DNA from: Agrobacterium fabrum str. C58
GTDB taxonomy: Bacteria > Pseudomonadota > Alphaproteobacteria > Rhizobiales > Rhizobiaceae
DNA: 64,000 bases
Assembly: GCF_000092025.1 (NCBI RefSeq)
Contig: NC_003062.2
Coordinates: 122,001-186,000 of the forward strand
Reading direction: 5' to 3'
Both the position numbers and the translations under genes were made by a program. This document shows, piece after piece, positions 36,274-44,669 of the stretch. A model generated the notes under the pieces. The model did no database searches and was not told the origin of the DNA. It worked only from the letters and a program-made list of their open reading frames with translations. Position 1 is the stretch's first letter. Each line of letters starts with the position of its first letter.

Positions 36274-37497
36274 TTATCCGTTATGACGCTGGAAGACGAG
36301 CGTGGCGTTGGTGCCGCCGAAGCCGAAGGAATTGGAAAGGATGGTGTCGATCTTGGCGTCGTCGATGCGGCTGCGAACAATCGGAACGCCCGCAAATTCC
36401 GGATCGAGTTCGGAAATATGCGCGCTTTCGCCGATGAAACGTTCCTGCATCATCAACAGGCCGTAGATCGATTCCTGCACGCCAGCAGCACCAAGCGAAT
36501 GGCCGGTGAGCGACTTGGTCGACTGGATATGCGGAATCTTGTCGCCGAAGACTTCGCGGATCGCGCCGATTTCCTTGCTGTCGCCAACCGGCGTGGAGGT
36601 GCCGTGGGTGTTGATGTAGTCAATGTCACCCTTGACGGTGGCAAGCGCCTGACGCATGCAGCGGATCGCGCCTTCGCCTGAAGGAGCCACCATGTCGTAA
36701 CCATCAGAGGTTGCGCCATAACCGACGATCTCGGCGTAAATCTTGGCGCCGCGCGCCTTGGCATGTTCCAGTTCTTCGAGAACCAGCACGCCTGCACCGC
36801 CGGCGATCACGAAACCGTCGCGGTTGACGTCATAGGCGCGCGAGGCGACGCCGGGTGTTTCATTGTATTTGGACGACATTGCGCCCATGGCGTCGAAGAG
36901 GTTGGACATCGACCAGTCGAGATCCTCATGGCCGCCCGCAAACATCACGTCCTGTTTGCCCCACTGGATCATCTCGGCGGCGTTGCCGATGCAATGCGCC
37001 GAGGTGGAGCAGGCCGACGAGATCGAATAGTTGACGCCGTGGATCTTGAACCAGGTCGCGAGCGTGGCCGAGGCGGTCGATGACATGGCCTTCGGCACGG
37101 CGAAGGGGCCGATGCGCTTCGGGCTGTTGTTCTTGAGCGTAATATCGGCGGCTTCGACGATGGTGCGGGTGGAAGGGCCGCCCGAACCCATGATGATGCC
37201 AGTGCGCTCATTGCCGCTGATATCGCTCTCTTCGAGACCGGAATCGGCGATCGCCTGCTTCATGGCCACATGGTTCCACGCGCCACCCTGCGACAGGAAG
37301 CGCATGGCGCGGCGGTCGACCAGATCGGTCGGGTCGAGAGAGGGCTTGCCCCAGACCTGGCATTTGAAACCGTGCTCGGCAAAATCCGGCGAAAATGAAA
37401 TGCCGGACTTGGCTTGGCGCAGCGACGCGGTGACCTCAGCGGCATCACCGCCGATGGAGGAAACAATACCGAGGCCGGTGACAACAACTCGTCTCAT
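36274..37497 (-). CDS. fabB: 3-oxoacyl-[acyl-carrier-protein] synthase I
   Basis: The 407-residue product is a condensing enzyme: [19 protein letters not shown] at the N terminus, the nucleophile in [18 protein letters not shown] near residue 163, and the two histidines in [17 protein letters not shown] near 298 and [14 protein letters not shown] near 332. Genomic pairing with fabA, and the [12 protein letters not shown] sequence, favour FabB, which elongates the cis-unsaturated intermediate made by FabA, over FabF. Located between fabA and fabI on one strand. Confidence 0.93.
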   Translation of the reverse strand: MRRVVVTGLGIVSSIGGDAAEVTASLRQAKSGISFSPDFAEHGFKCQVWGKPSLDPTDLVDRRAMRFLSQGGAWNHVAMKQAIADSGLEESDISGNERTGIIMGSGGPSTRTIVEAADITLKNNSPKRIGPFAVPKAMSSTASATLATWFKIHGVNYSISSACSTSAHCIGNAAEMIQWGKQDVMFAGGHEDLDWSMSNLFDAMGAMSSKYNETPGVASRAYDVNRDGFVIAGGAGVLVLEELEHAKARGAKIYAEIVGYGATSDGYDMVAPSGEGAIRCMRQALATVKGDIDYINTHGTSTPVGDSKEIGAIREVFGDKIPHIQSTKSLTGHSLGAAGVQESIYGLLMMQERFIGESAHISELDPEFAGVPIVRSRIDDAKIDTILSNSFGFGGTNATLVFQRHNG

Positions 37498-37572
37498 GAA
37501 AGGGACCTTTTCTTAAGATTTCGGCCGGACGACCGAAGCCGCCCGGCGTTTGTCTGAACTATTCCGTCTGCC

Positions 37573-38088
37573 TCAGGCAGCCTTTTCCTTGGACAGGCCG
37601 ACCCGAAGGTCCGAAGCCTGATATATGGTTTCGCCATCCGCCTTCAGCCAGCCATCGGCAGTGCCAAGCACCAGCCGGCCACGCATCACGCGCTTGAAAT
37701 CAATACCATACTGAAGCAGCTTGGTGTTAGGGCGTACCATGCCCTTGAACTTCACTTCGCCGGTGGAAAGCGCCATGCCGCGGCCTTCTTCGCCCAGCCA
37801 GCCGAGGAAGAAACCGGTCAGCTGCCACATGCCGTCAAGTCCGAGGCAACCCGGCATGATCGGGTTGCCCTGGAAGTGGCAGGGGAAATACCAGTCGTCG
37901 GGGCTGACATCGTATTCGGCGCGGATGAAACCCTTGTCGAAGGCGCCGCCGGTTTCGGAAATTTCGGTGATCCGGTGAACCATGAGCATGGGGGGCAATG
38001 GGAGCTGGGCATTTCCCGGGCCGAACAATTCGCCGCGACCGCAGGACAGGATCTCCTCGTAGTTGTAACTTGATTGCCTGGTTGCCAT
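37573..38088 (-). CDS. fabA: 3-hydroxydecanoyl-[acyl-carrier-protein] dehydratase/isomerase
   Basis: A 171-residue hot-dog-fold enzyme of exact FabA length. [20 protein letters not shown] near residue 28, [28 protein letters not shown] near 62 with the catalytic histidine, and [25 protein letters not shown] near 105 are diagnostic. It dehydrates 3-hydroxydecanoyl-ACP and isomerises the trans-2 to the cis-3 product, starting unsaturated fatty acid synthesis. ATG 38088 is used, with GGAAG upstream; a frame open to 38130 adds 14 poor residues. Confidence 0.96.
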   Translation of the reverse strand: MATRQSSYNYEEILSCGRGELFGPGNAQLPLPPMLMVHRITEISETGGAFDKGFIRAEYDVSPDDWYFPCHFQGNPIMPGCLGLDGMWQLTGFFLGWLGEEGRGMALSTGEVKFKGMVRPNTKLLQYGIDFKRVMRGRLVLGTADGWLKADGETIYQASDLRVGLSKEKAA

Positions 38089-38330
38089 ACCGCTTTCACT
38101 TCCCCAATCACTGGTGTTGAACGACTTCACTAGAGCAAGTTAGGTTCAAAATGAAGCGCTGCAAGGGCAGAGGCCGCTCCGGCCCCATTCTTTGTCTTCA
38201 GAACCTTCTTTGCAGAAGTCATTACCTCAATATGCCGTCCGCATACAGGAACCATCCGGCTGGAACCAGAGGAAATTTGCAGGAATAGCCGGTTTACAAC
38301 CATTTGCGACACTCGGCGACGCTGAAACTA

Positions 38331-38359
38331 TTGAAAGCATTCCCTGCAAAAGATATATG
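38331..38359 (+). promoter_or_regulatory. Candidate sigma-70 promoter of irr
   Basis: TTGAAA (38331-38336), 17 bases, TATATG (38354-38359), about 46 bases before the irr ATG. The other bases of the 317-base fabA-irr spacer hold no further element I can name; the fabA promoter must also be there. Confidence 0.55.
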
Positions 38360-38405
38360 CTATTGCAATTGACGGGTTTCATATCTCTGTTTGGAACGGG
38401 ATTGC

Positions 38406-38825
38406 ATGGCATTTGACGCCACATTGGATATCGGAACGAGGCTGCGGCGCTCTGGGCTGCGGCCAACGCGCCAGCGCGTTGCTTTGGGTGATCTTCTTTT
38501 CGCAAAGGGCGATCGCCACCTGACGGTCGAGGAGCTGCATGACGAGGCGGTCACCGCCGGCGTGCCCGTTTCTCTCGCCACGGTCTACAACACGCTGCAT
38601 CAGTTCACTGAAGCCGGCCTGATCCGCGTTCTTGCCGTGGAAGGTGCCCGCACCTACTTCGATACAAACGTTTCGGATCACCATCACTTCTTCGTGGAGG
38701 GTGAGAACGAGGTTCTCGATATTCCCATCAACAATCTCCAGATCGACAATCTGCCGGAAGCGCCAGAGGGCATGGAAATCGCCCACGTGGACGTGGTCAT
38801 CCGCCTTCGTCGCAAGCGCGGTTGA
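38406..38825 (+). CDS. irr: Irr, Fur-family iron response regulator
   Basis: A 139-residue Fur-family protein: DNA-binding domain with LRPTRQRVALGDLLFAKGDRHLTVEELHDEAV and LATVYNTLHQFTEAGLIRVL, then the haem/metal region SDHHHFFVEGENEVLDIP with three consecutive histidines, typical of rhizobial Irr. There are no C-x2-C zinc motifs as in Fur and no N-terminal CP haem motif as in Bradyrhizobium Irr. Irr acts mainly under iron limitation, repressing iron-using and activating iron-uptake genes, and is controlled by haem. ATG 38406 is chosen over TTG 38391. Divergent from fabA, a gene order I know from other rhizobia. Confidence 0.92.
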   Translation: MAFDATLDIGTRLRRSGLRPTRQRVALGDLLFAKGDRHLTVEELHDEAVTAGVPVSLATVYNTLHQFTEAGLIRVLAVEGARTYFDTNVSDHHHFFVEGENEVLDIPINNLQIDNLPEAPEGMEIAHVDVVIRLRRKRG

Positions 38826-38852
38826 CGTTTTTGTCTGGTATAGAATGTGAAA

Positions 38853-38885
38853 ATGGCGCCCCTGGGCGCCATCTCTGTTTTCAGC
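38853..38885. terminator. Terminator between irr and the UPF0126 gene
   Basis: ATGGCGCCC and GGGCGCCAT are perfect nine-base arms around CT, with CTCTGTTTTC after on the plus strand and ATTTTC on the minus strand, so it may serve both convergent genes. T runs are imperfect. Confidence 0.65.
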
Positions 38886-38900
38886 GGTCATTTCTATATA

Positions 38901-39539
38901 TCACTTCATGACGTCTTCCGGCCGTCTGCCCGGTTTGCCCTTATAGGGCGGGAAGGTCCATCCGAAGATCAGCGCGCCGGATCGGACGCAGAAGGCCGTC
39001 AGGAAACCCGCCGCTGATGCGGCATAGAGCGGTGCGCCGAAGAAATAGACGACAATGAAGATGGAAGAGCCCAAAAGCGCGCAGGTGATGTAGATTTCCG
39101 GGCGCAGCAGAACCGACGGCTCTCCGGCCATAATATCGCGCAAAACACCACCGAACGTCGCCGTCAGAACACCTGTGACGATGGCGACGGTTGCCGAGCC
39201 GCTTGCAGCGAGACCTTTGGCTGCTCCCATGACGCAATAGGCGGAAAGGCCGAGCGCATCAAGCCAGATCAATACCCGATAACGGGATTCGAAAAGATGC
39301 GCGGTAAAGAACAGCAGAACCGCGACCGAGACACAGACGAGAATATAGGTGGGGTTTATCACCCAGAACACCGGCGTTCTGCCCAGCACGAGATCGCGAA
39401 CCGTGCCGCCGCCAATGCCGGTCGCCGCCGCGAAGAACAGGAAGCCGATCAGGTCGAGCTGCTTGCGTGAGGCGGCCAAGGCGCCGGTTGCGGCAAAGAC
39501 GGCGACACCGGCATAATCGAGAAAACCCAGCAGCGTCAT
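38901..39539 (-). CDS. UPF0126/TRIC-type cation channel family membrane protein
   Basis: A 212-residue protein of two tandem UPF0126 repeats, each with three membrane helices and a glycine-rich kink: FFAAATGIGGGTVRDLVLGRTPVFW near residue 35 and VLTATFGGVLRDIMAGEPSVLLR near 120. Bacterial members are homotrimeric TRIC channels conducting potassium. YicG of E. coli belongs here. ATG 39539 follows GGGGGGAACC; the frame extends to 39590 without a ribosome binding site. Divergent from the secreted protein gene. Confidence 0.85.
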   Translation of the reverse strand: MTLLGFLDYAGVAVFAATGALAASRKQLDLIGFLFFAAATGIGGGTVRDLVLGRTPVFWVINPTYILVCVSVAVLLFFTAHLFESRYRVLIWLDALGLSAYCVMGAAKGLAASGSATVAIVTGVLTATFGGVLRDIMAGEPSVLLRPEIYITCALLGSSIFIVVYFFGAPLYAASAAGFLTAFCVRSGALIFGWTFPPYKGKPGRRPEDVMK

Positions 39540-39662
39540 GAAAAGGTTCCCCCCAGAAAGACGGCCCGCAAACACGTCAGTGTCGCGCAAGCACTAAACT
39601 CTAGGCTGACCGCCCGGATGATCGCAACATCCATAACCGAAACGGATGCAAAGGAAAATGCC

Positions 39663-40136
39663 GTGCGAATCGCTCTCGTTGCCGCTCTTCAGGCGCTGGT
39701 CCTCTTGATGTTTCCGGTAGCGCTCTCGGCGCAGCAGCAGCTGGTGAGCGACCCGGAGATTTACGAGAAGGATCATTTCCGCAATGAGTGCAAGGTGGCG
39801 GCCTTTGGCGATGATTTCGTCACGCGGCTGGATATCAACAATGACGGCCTGATGGATGCCGTCGTCAATCACGGCGTTCTGGATTGCGACGGAGAAAAGG
39901 GCCGTAGCTGCGACGACGAAGGATGCCCCTATAATTTCTACGTCCAGGTCAAAGAGGGTGGTTATCTGATGATCGCCACCGCCCGGATCTACAGCTATGA
40001 TTTCATCAAGCGGTTCGGAAACATGGTTTTTGTGCTGAAGATGCATCCGCGTTATTGCGAGCGCACCGATAAGGAACCCTGCCTGATGACGGTGCGGGTC
40101 CGCGGCACGAAATTCGTGACGATTTCGCGAAAGTGA
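39663..40136 (+). CDS. Secreted protein of unknown function with a DxNxDG loop
   Basis: About 157 residues with a signal peptide (IALVAALQALVLLMFPVALS, cut after ALSA) and a mature part carrying RLDINNDGLMDAVVNHGVLDCDG, an EF-hand or FG-GAP-like calcium loop, then KGRSCDDEGCPYNFYVQVKEGG. Six cysteines in the mature part would form disulfides in the periplasm. GTG 39663 is preferred because AAGGA lies six bases ahead and it begins directly with the signal peptide; an ATG at 39618 would add 15 residues. I recognise no named family. It stands alone between divergent and convergent neighbours. Confidence 0.65.
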   Translation: MRIALVAALQALVLLMFPVALSAQQQLVSDPEIYEKDHFRNECKVAAFGDDFVTRLDINNDGLMDAVVNHGVLDCDGEKGRSCDDEGCPYNFYVQVKEGGYLMIATARIYSYDFIKRFGNMVFVLKMHPRYCERTDKEPCLMTVRVRGTKFVTISRK

Positions 40137-40148
40137 CGGTGCGGTCCG

Positions 40149-40859
40149 TCAAGGCGCGATGCGCCTGATCCGGACCCTTTGATTATAGCGGTGGCGCAGC
40201 GAACGCGGAATGACCAAGGTGGCGACGGCGACCGCAAAAACGGTTGCCGCAACCACCCACAGGGCGCCGGACTGTAGCGTGACGCCCAATACGGCCCCGC
40301 AGATTGCCCCGCTGATCATGCCGAGCCAGGGCACGATCTGAATGCCCCAATCGAGACTTCGCTCCCCCAGAAGAAAGCGGCCGATGCCACGCCCGAAACG
40401 GGAAAGGGCGCCGGTAACATAAGTGAGGCCGATTGGCAGGCCCTCAATATGCTCAACGGCCGCGTTGACCATGCCCATGGCGAAAACCACAAGATAAAAC
40501 TGTGTCAGGGCGAAAGCGTCGCCGCGCAGCAAGGCGGCAATCGCCACCAGCAACCCCACGCCCACAAGAACGGCAAGGATGCTCCGGTCGAATTTATGCG
40601 CAACCACGATGCCCCCGGCATTGCCCGCCACAAAAGCGACGATCGCGAAAAGCAGTTTCGCGGCATGGGAATAAACGCCCGCTTCCAGTGAGATGGCCGC
40701 ACGGGTGGTGTTGCCAGTCATGAAGGAAACGAAATCGCCGGACAGATGAAGACCCACCGCATCCGTCATTCCGGCGATGAATGAAATGGCGGCGACAAGC
40801 GCAATACCGGTGCCGGTGCGCCTTGCCCTGATGATGTTACGGCGTCTCTGTCTGGTCAT
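40149..40859 (-). CDS. YoaK/DUF1275 family membrane protein
   Basis: A 236-residue protein with six hydrophobic segments. FIAGMTDAVGLHLSGDFVSFMTGNTTRAAISL near residue 25 and GMVNAAVEHIEGLPIGLTYVTGALSRFGRGIGR near 125 are the DUF1275 signatures, a repeated three-helix unit. Function unknown; a small-molecule transporter is assumed for the family. It is divergent from the ABC transporter genes, and the palindrome TTTGTCTAGACAAA lies in the shared 206-base spacer, so it may belong to the same regulon. A shorter TCTAGA copy sits at 40916-40921, nearer this gene. Confidence 0.85.
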   Translation of the reverse strand: MTRQRRRNIIRARRTGTGIALVAAISFIAGMTDAVGLHLSGDFVSFMTGNTTRAAISLEAGVYSHAAKLLFAIVAFVAGNAGGIVVAHKFDRSILAVLVGVGLLVAIAALLRGDAFALTQFYLVVFAMGMVNAAVEHIEGLPIGLTYVTGALSRFGRGIGRFLLGERSLDWGIQIVPWLGMISGAICGAVLGVTLQSGALWVVAATVFAVAVATLVIPRSLRHRYNQRVRIRRIAP

Positions 40860-40972
40860 GGAAAGACTCGATATAGAAAACAGCGGGCCGATGCGCCTGG
40901 CTGTGTTATCCTATGTCTAGAATGCCGGGCGGTCCGTTTGCAATCTTTCTGGAAGCGTTTCAGTACCTCTAT

Positions 40973-40986
40973 TTTGTCTAGACAAA
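40973..40986. promoter_or_regulatory. Palindromic operator, probably for the HutC-family regulator
   Basis: TTTGTCTAGACAAA is a perfect 14-base palindrome, 93 bases before the binding-protein start and 114 bases before yoaK. A second partial copy (TGTCTAGA) lies at 40914-40921. Its TGTCTA/TAGACA half-sites recur in the phnF-phnG spacer, next to the other HutC-subfamily regulator in the window, and resemble known HutC/FadR-family sites. Confidence 0.7.
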
Positions 40987-41065
40987 TGTAAAATCCCTGC
41001 CTAGCATGCCTCAAATAAAGCGAAAAAAATATCGCACAAAAATAAATCAAAAAGGGGTTCCGATC

Positions 41066-42007
41066 ATGAAAAGAACATGGGTTATCGCCGCAATCGCGAC
41101 GCTTGTTTCGTCTGCTTCCGCCTATGCCGAAACGGCCGTGACCATCGGCATGTCCGGCTGGACCGGCTTTGCACCGCTGACGCTTGCCAAGCAGGCCGGC
41201 ATTTTCGAAAAGAACGGCCTGAAGGTCGATATCAAGAAGATACCCCAGGCCAGCCGCCATCTCGCCCTTGCTTCCGGTGACATTCAGTGCGCGGCCACGA
41301 CGGTGGAAACATGGATCGCTTGGAACGCCAATGGCGTGAAATCCACCCAGATTTTCCAGATGGACAAATCGCACGGTGCCGATGGCATCGCGGTGCGCAG
41401 CGATGTCTCTAAGGTCGCGGACCTCAAGGGCAAGACCGTCGCCGCTTCCGCGCCGGGTACCTCCCCTTATTTCTTCCTTGCCTGGATTCTCAAGGAAAAC
41501 GGCCTGACGCTGAAGGATGTGAAGGTCGTCAACCTTGAGCCGGGACCGGCAGCACAGGCTTTCGTCGCCGGCCAGAATGATGCGGCCATGACCTATGAGC
41601 CTTATCTGTCCACCGTGCGTGCCGCACCGGACAAGGGCAAGATTCTCGCCACGACGCTGGATTATCCTGCGGTCATGGATACTTTCGGTTGCACACCGGA
41701 CTTCCTGAAGGCCAATCCGCAGGCGGCCAAGGCGCTGGCGGACAGTTATTTCCAGGCATTGGAACTCATCAAGGCCGACCCGGAAAAATCCTATGCGACG
41801 ATGGGCGCGGATGTGAAACAGGCGGGCGAGGCTTTCGCCGCTTCGGCAAAATTCCTCGAATGGCAGGACAAGGCCGCCAACCAGAAATTCTTCGAGGGTG
41901 AATTCAAGACGTTCTCCGAAAAGTCGGCGGATCTGCTGCTTGAAATTGGCGTGATAAAGTCGAAACCCGATCTTTCGACACTCGCGGATACGTCTTTCAT
42001 CAAGTGA
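41066..42007 (+). CDS. NitT/TauT-type ABC transporter substrate-binding protein
   Basis: A 313-residue periplasmic protein with a signal peptide (VIAAIATLVSSASAYA) and the NMT1/THI5-like fold: GMSGWTGFAPLTLAKQAGIFEKNGLKVDIKKI near residue 28, ALASGDIQCAATTVETWIAWNANG near 70, and LKGKTVAASAPGTSPYFFLAWILKENGL near 118. Substrates of this group range over taurine, nitrate, pyrimidine precursors and aromatic acids, so no substrate can be given. The HutC-like regulator at the end of the operon hints at a histidine-related or other amine compound. ATG 41066 follows AAAAGGGG; codons upstream are basic and unlikely. Confidence 0.85.
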   Translation: MKRTWVIAAIATLVSSASAYAETAVTIGMSGWTGFAPLTLAKQAGIFEKNGLKVDIKKIPQASRHLALASGDIQCAATTVETWIAWNANGVKSTQIFQMDKSHGADGIAVRSDVSKVADLKGKTVAASAPGTSPYFFLAWILKENGLTLKDVKVVNLEPGPAAQAFVAGQNDAAMTYEPYLSTVRAAPDKGKILATTLDYPAVMDTFGCTPDFLKANPQAAKALADSYFQALELIKADPEKSYATMGADVKQAGEAFAASAKFLEWQDKAANQKFFEGEFKTFSEKSADLLLEIGVIKSKPDLSTLADTSFIK

Positions 42008-42101
42008 GAGAAAAGGCGGCGACAGCCCTGCGGGGAATGCGCAGCCAGTGATAATTTGAGAGCGCCGATTGTGTGCCCTGAAAGGCATGCGGTGCTCTGA
42101 T

Positions 42102-42127
42102 GGCGCGGCGAAAGTGCCGCGCCGGTT
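42102..42127 (+). terminator. Intercistronic stem-loop between binding protein and permease
   Basis: GGCGCGGC and GCCGCGCC are perfect eight-base arms around GAAAGT, followed by GGTTTT. In the 138-base spacer after the binding-protein gene it probably reduces expression of the permease and ATPase or stabilises the upstream message. Confidence 0.6.
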
Positions 42128-42145
42128 TTCCGGACAGGCGGTAGA

Positions 42146-42919
42146 ATGCAACCTCTTCAACCCATCAAGAACAGCACGAGGATCATCCTCGGCATCCTGT
42201 TCTTCGTGCTGTTTTTCTCGGCCTGGGGCTTTGCCACGCTCGGCGGTTTCGTGTCGCCGACCTTTCTGGCCGATCCGATCACCATGCTCAAGGACGGCAT
42301 CTATCTGCTGACCGATCAAGGTTTCGCCGGCGATATCGGCATGACCATCTGGCGCGTGGTGGGCGGTTTCGTGCTGGCGTCGCTGATTGCCGTGCCTGTT
42401 GGTATCGCCATGGGGGCTTACAAGCCGATCGAGGCGCTGCTTGAGCCCTTCGTGTCCTTTGCGCGCTATCTTCCGGCTTCCGCTTTCGTGCCGCTGCTCA
42501 TTCTCTGGGCCGGCATCGGCGAAATGCAGAAGCTGCTGGTGATCTTCATCGGTGCCGTCTTCCAGATCATCCTGATGGTGGCCGTGGCGGTTGCCGGCAC
42601 AAGGCGTGATCTGGTGGAGGCCGCCTATACGCTGGGCGCGAAGGACCGTGGTGTGGTGCGCCGCGTCCTCATTCCCGCAAATGCGCCTGACATTGCCGAA
42701 ATTCTCCGCCTCGTCCTTGGCTGGGCCTGGACCTATGTCATCGTAGCGGAACTGATCGGCGCTTCCTCGGGCATCGGTTATATGATCATCAACAGCCAGG
42801 CGCTGATGGCGACCGGGCAGATCATCTTCGGCATCATCGTCATCGGTGTCATCGGCCTTATCTCGGATTTCGCGTTCAAATCGCTGAACCGGAAGCTTTT
42901 CGCATGGAGGCTTGCCTGA
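42146..42919 (+). CDS. NitT/TauT-type ABC transporter permease
   Basis: A 257-residue membrane protein with six hydrophobic segments. The EAA loop is AVAGTRRDLVEAAYTLGAKDRGVVRRVLIPANAPDI near residue 150, and SFARYLPASAFVPLLILWAGIGEMQKLLVIFIGAV precedes it, both typical of SsuC/TauC-like permeases. Its stop overlaps the ATG of the ATPase by one base. Confidence 0.88.
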   Translation: MQPLQPIKNSTRIILGILFFVLFFSAWGFATLGGFVSPTFLADPITMLKDGIYLLTDQGFAGDIGMTIWRVVGGFVLASLIAVPVGIAMGAYKPIEALLEPFVSFARYLPASAFVPLLILWAGIGEMQKLLVIFIGAVFQIILMVAVAVAGTRRDLVEAAYTLGAKDRGVVRRVLIPANAPDIAEILRLVLGWAWTYVIVAELIGASSGIGYMIINSQALMATGQIIFGIIVIGVIGLISDFAFKSLNRKLFAWRLA

Positions 42920-43704
42920 TGAGCGAACTCGTTATCAAGGGCGTCAGCCGCACTTTTCCGGGCGTGCAGGGCGGTCAGCCGACGCTGGCTCTGCAGCCGA
43001 CCAATCTGGAAATCCCACGCAATGATTTCGTCACCATCCTCGGGCCATCGGGATGCGGAAAATCGACCTTGCTGCGCATCATCGCCGGCCTCGATCGCCC
43101 GACGACTGGCGAGGTGCTGCTGTCCGGCAAGGCGGTGACCGGTCCGGGTGCGGATCGCGGCATGGTGTTCCAGTCCTACACGCTGTTTCCCTGGCTGACG
43201 ATCCGTGAAAACGTAGCCTTCGGCCTGCGCGAGCGCGGCGTTGCCGAGAAGGAAAAATGGGAGATCGTTGACAGCTATATCGACAAGGTCGGCCTGCGAG
43301 GTTTCGAAAACCATTGGCCGAAACAACTGTCCGGCGGCATGCAGCAGAGAACGGCGATTGCCCGTGCCTTGGCGAATGGCCCGAAAATCCTGTTGCTGGA
43401 CGAGCCTTTCGGCGCCCTCGACAACCAAACGCGCGGCCTGATGCAGGAATTGCTGCTCGGTATATGGGAACGTGAGCAGAAGACGGTCATTTTCGTCACC
43501 CATGATATCGAGGAAGCAGTCTTCATGGCCTCGCGTGTCGTGACCATGTCCGCAAGGCCGGGCCGCATCAAGTCGATCACACCGGTCGACCTGCCGCATC
43601 CGCGGCACTACACCATCAAGGCCAGTCCGGAGTTTTCCGAGCTGCGGGCGAAACTCACGGAGGAAATACGCAGCGAGGCGATCGCCGCCGCTGCCCATGG
43701 ATAG
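42919..43704 (+). CDS. NitT/TauT-type ABC transporter ATPase
   Basis: A 261-residue ABC ATPase: Walker A GPSGCGKST near residue 42, Q-loop MVFQSYTLFPWLTIRENVAFGL near 82, signature LSGGMQQRTAIARAL near 137, Walker B ILLLDEPFGALDNQTR near 157 and the H-loop FVTHDIEEA. This matches TauB/SsuB. The longer frame from 42904 lies inside the permease gene; ATG 42919 has GGAGG upstream. The regulator gene follows after 34 bases. Confidence 0.9.
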   Translation: MSELVIKGVSRTFPGVQGGQPTLALQPTNLEIPRNDFVTILGPSGCGKSTLLRIIAGLDRPTTGEVLLSGKAVTGPGADRGMVFQSYTLFPWLTIRENVAFGLRERGVAEKEKWEIVDSYIDKVGLRGFENHWPKQLSGGMQQRTAIARALANGPKILLLDEPFGALDNQTRGLMQELLLGIWEREQKTVIFVTHDIEEAVFMASRVVTMSARPGRIKSITPVDLPHPRHYTIKASPEFSELRAKLTEEIRSEAIAAAAHG

Positions 43705-43738
43705 CTGATCCGGCAAAGGGGAGGAGAGACGTATCGGG

Positions 43739-44476
43739 ATGAGGAGCACAGGCGCCGATCTTGAGGAAAAATCGCTGCACCAGCGCATCCGTAACGATGT
43801 CGAGCGCCACATCATGTCTGGCGAATGGCCGCCGGGATATCGTATTCCCTTCGAACACGAGATGACCCGGCAATATGGCTGTTCGCGTATGACGGTGAAC
43901 AAGGCGCTTGGTGAACTGGTGCAGCGTGGCCTGATTGAAAGACGCCGGCGTCTCGGCACCTTCGTTCGCCAGCCCCATGCGCAATCCGCCGTGTTGGAAA
44001 TCCACGATATCGAGCGGGAGGTGCAGGCGATCGGTCTCGTTTACGGCTACCGTCTTGATAAACGACGGCTGCGCCCTGCAGGCAAGGAAGATGGCGCGGC
44101 CATGGCGCTTGCCGCCGATGCCCCGGTTCTGGAACTCACCTGCACGCATTTTGCCGGTGGCGTTCCCTTTTGCCTTGAGGAACGCATTGTTAATATCGCC
44201 GCCGTTCCCGAGGCGGAGGGTACTGATTTTTCGCAGGTTGGGCCGGGAACCTGGCTGCTGAAGATGGTACCCTGGAGCGCCGCCGAACATCGCATCAGCG
44301 CCGTTTCCGCAGATCGCAAAAACGCCGTGGCACTGGGTATTGCCTCCGGGGCGGCCTGTCTGGTCATCGATCGCCGCACCTGGCACGGGGCGGATTACAT
44401 CACCCGCGTCCGGGTTACCTATCCCGGAGACCGGCATGCGCTGGTTGCGCAGTTTTCACCTTCCCAAAACAGCTGA
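43739..44476 (+). CDS. GntR-family regulator of the HutC subfamily
   Basis: A 245-residue regulator: a winged helix (residues 10-75) with IPFEHEMTRQYGCSRMTVNKALGELVQRGLIERRRRLGTFV, then a UTRA ligand domain. HDIEREVQAIGLVYGYRLDKR, EERIVNIAAVP and GTWLLKMVPWSAAEHRISAV closely follow HutC, the urocanate-responsive histidine repressor. No hut catabolic gene is in the window, so HutC-like is safer than hutC. It lies 34 bases after the ATPase gene, with GAGGAGAG ten bases before its ATG, and probably binds TTTGTCTAGACAAA at the head of the operon. Confidence 0.85.
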   Translation: MRSTGADLEEKSLHQRIRNDVERHIMSGEWPPGYRIPFEHEMTRQYGCSRMTVNKALGELVQRGLIERRRRLGTFVRQPHAQSAVLEIHDIEREVQAIGLVYGYRLDKRRLRPAGKEDGAAMALAADAPVLELTCTHFAGGVPFCLEERIVNIAAVPEAEGTDFSQVGPGTWLLKMVPWSAAEHRISAVSADRKNAVALGIASGAACLVIDRRTWHGADYITRVRVTYPGDRHALVAQFSPSQNS

Positions 44477-44524
44477 AACTGCTTGGGGCGATCAATTTTT
44501 TGCAAAGAAGAGTTTACGGGTCGT

Positions 44525-44552
44525 CTTTTGACAATATAATAGTTGTCAAAAG
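44525..44552. promoter_or_regulatory. Perfect 10-bp inverted repeat upstream of exbB
   Basis: CTTTTGACAA (44525-44534) and TTGTCAAAAG (44543-44552) flank TATAATAG, 117 bases before the exbB start. TTGACA and TATAAT are adjacent here rather than at promoter spacing, so this looks like an operator overlapping a promoter. It does not fit the usual RirA (TGA-N9-TCA) or Irr box. The remaining spacer 44477-44669 shows nothing more. Confidence 0.65.
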
Positions 44553-44669
44553 AACTCAGGTTTATTATCGGAACGTCAAGCTTACACGACGGCGTCCGTT
44601 GATGGCCCCGGTTTTCAGGACCGGTCAATCTGCGGATGAGTTCATCGACGGAAATCCGGGATAAAAATT

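Noticed and set aside
40856..42319. A 487-codon minus-strand frame across the ABC operon start
   Set aside because: It crosses the operator and the binding-protein gene; no coding features.
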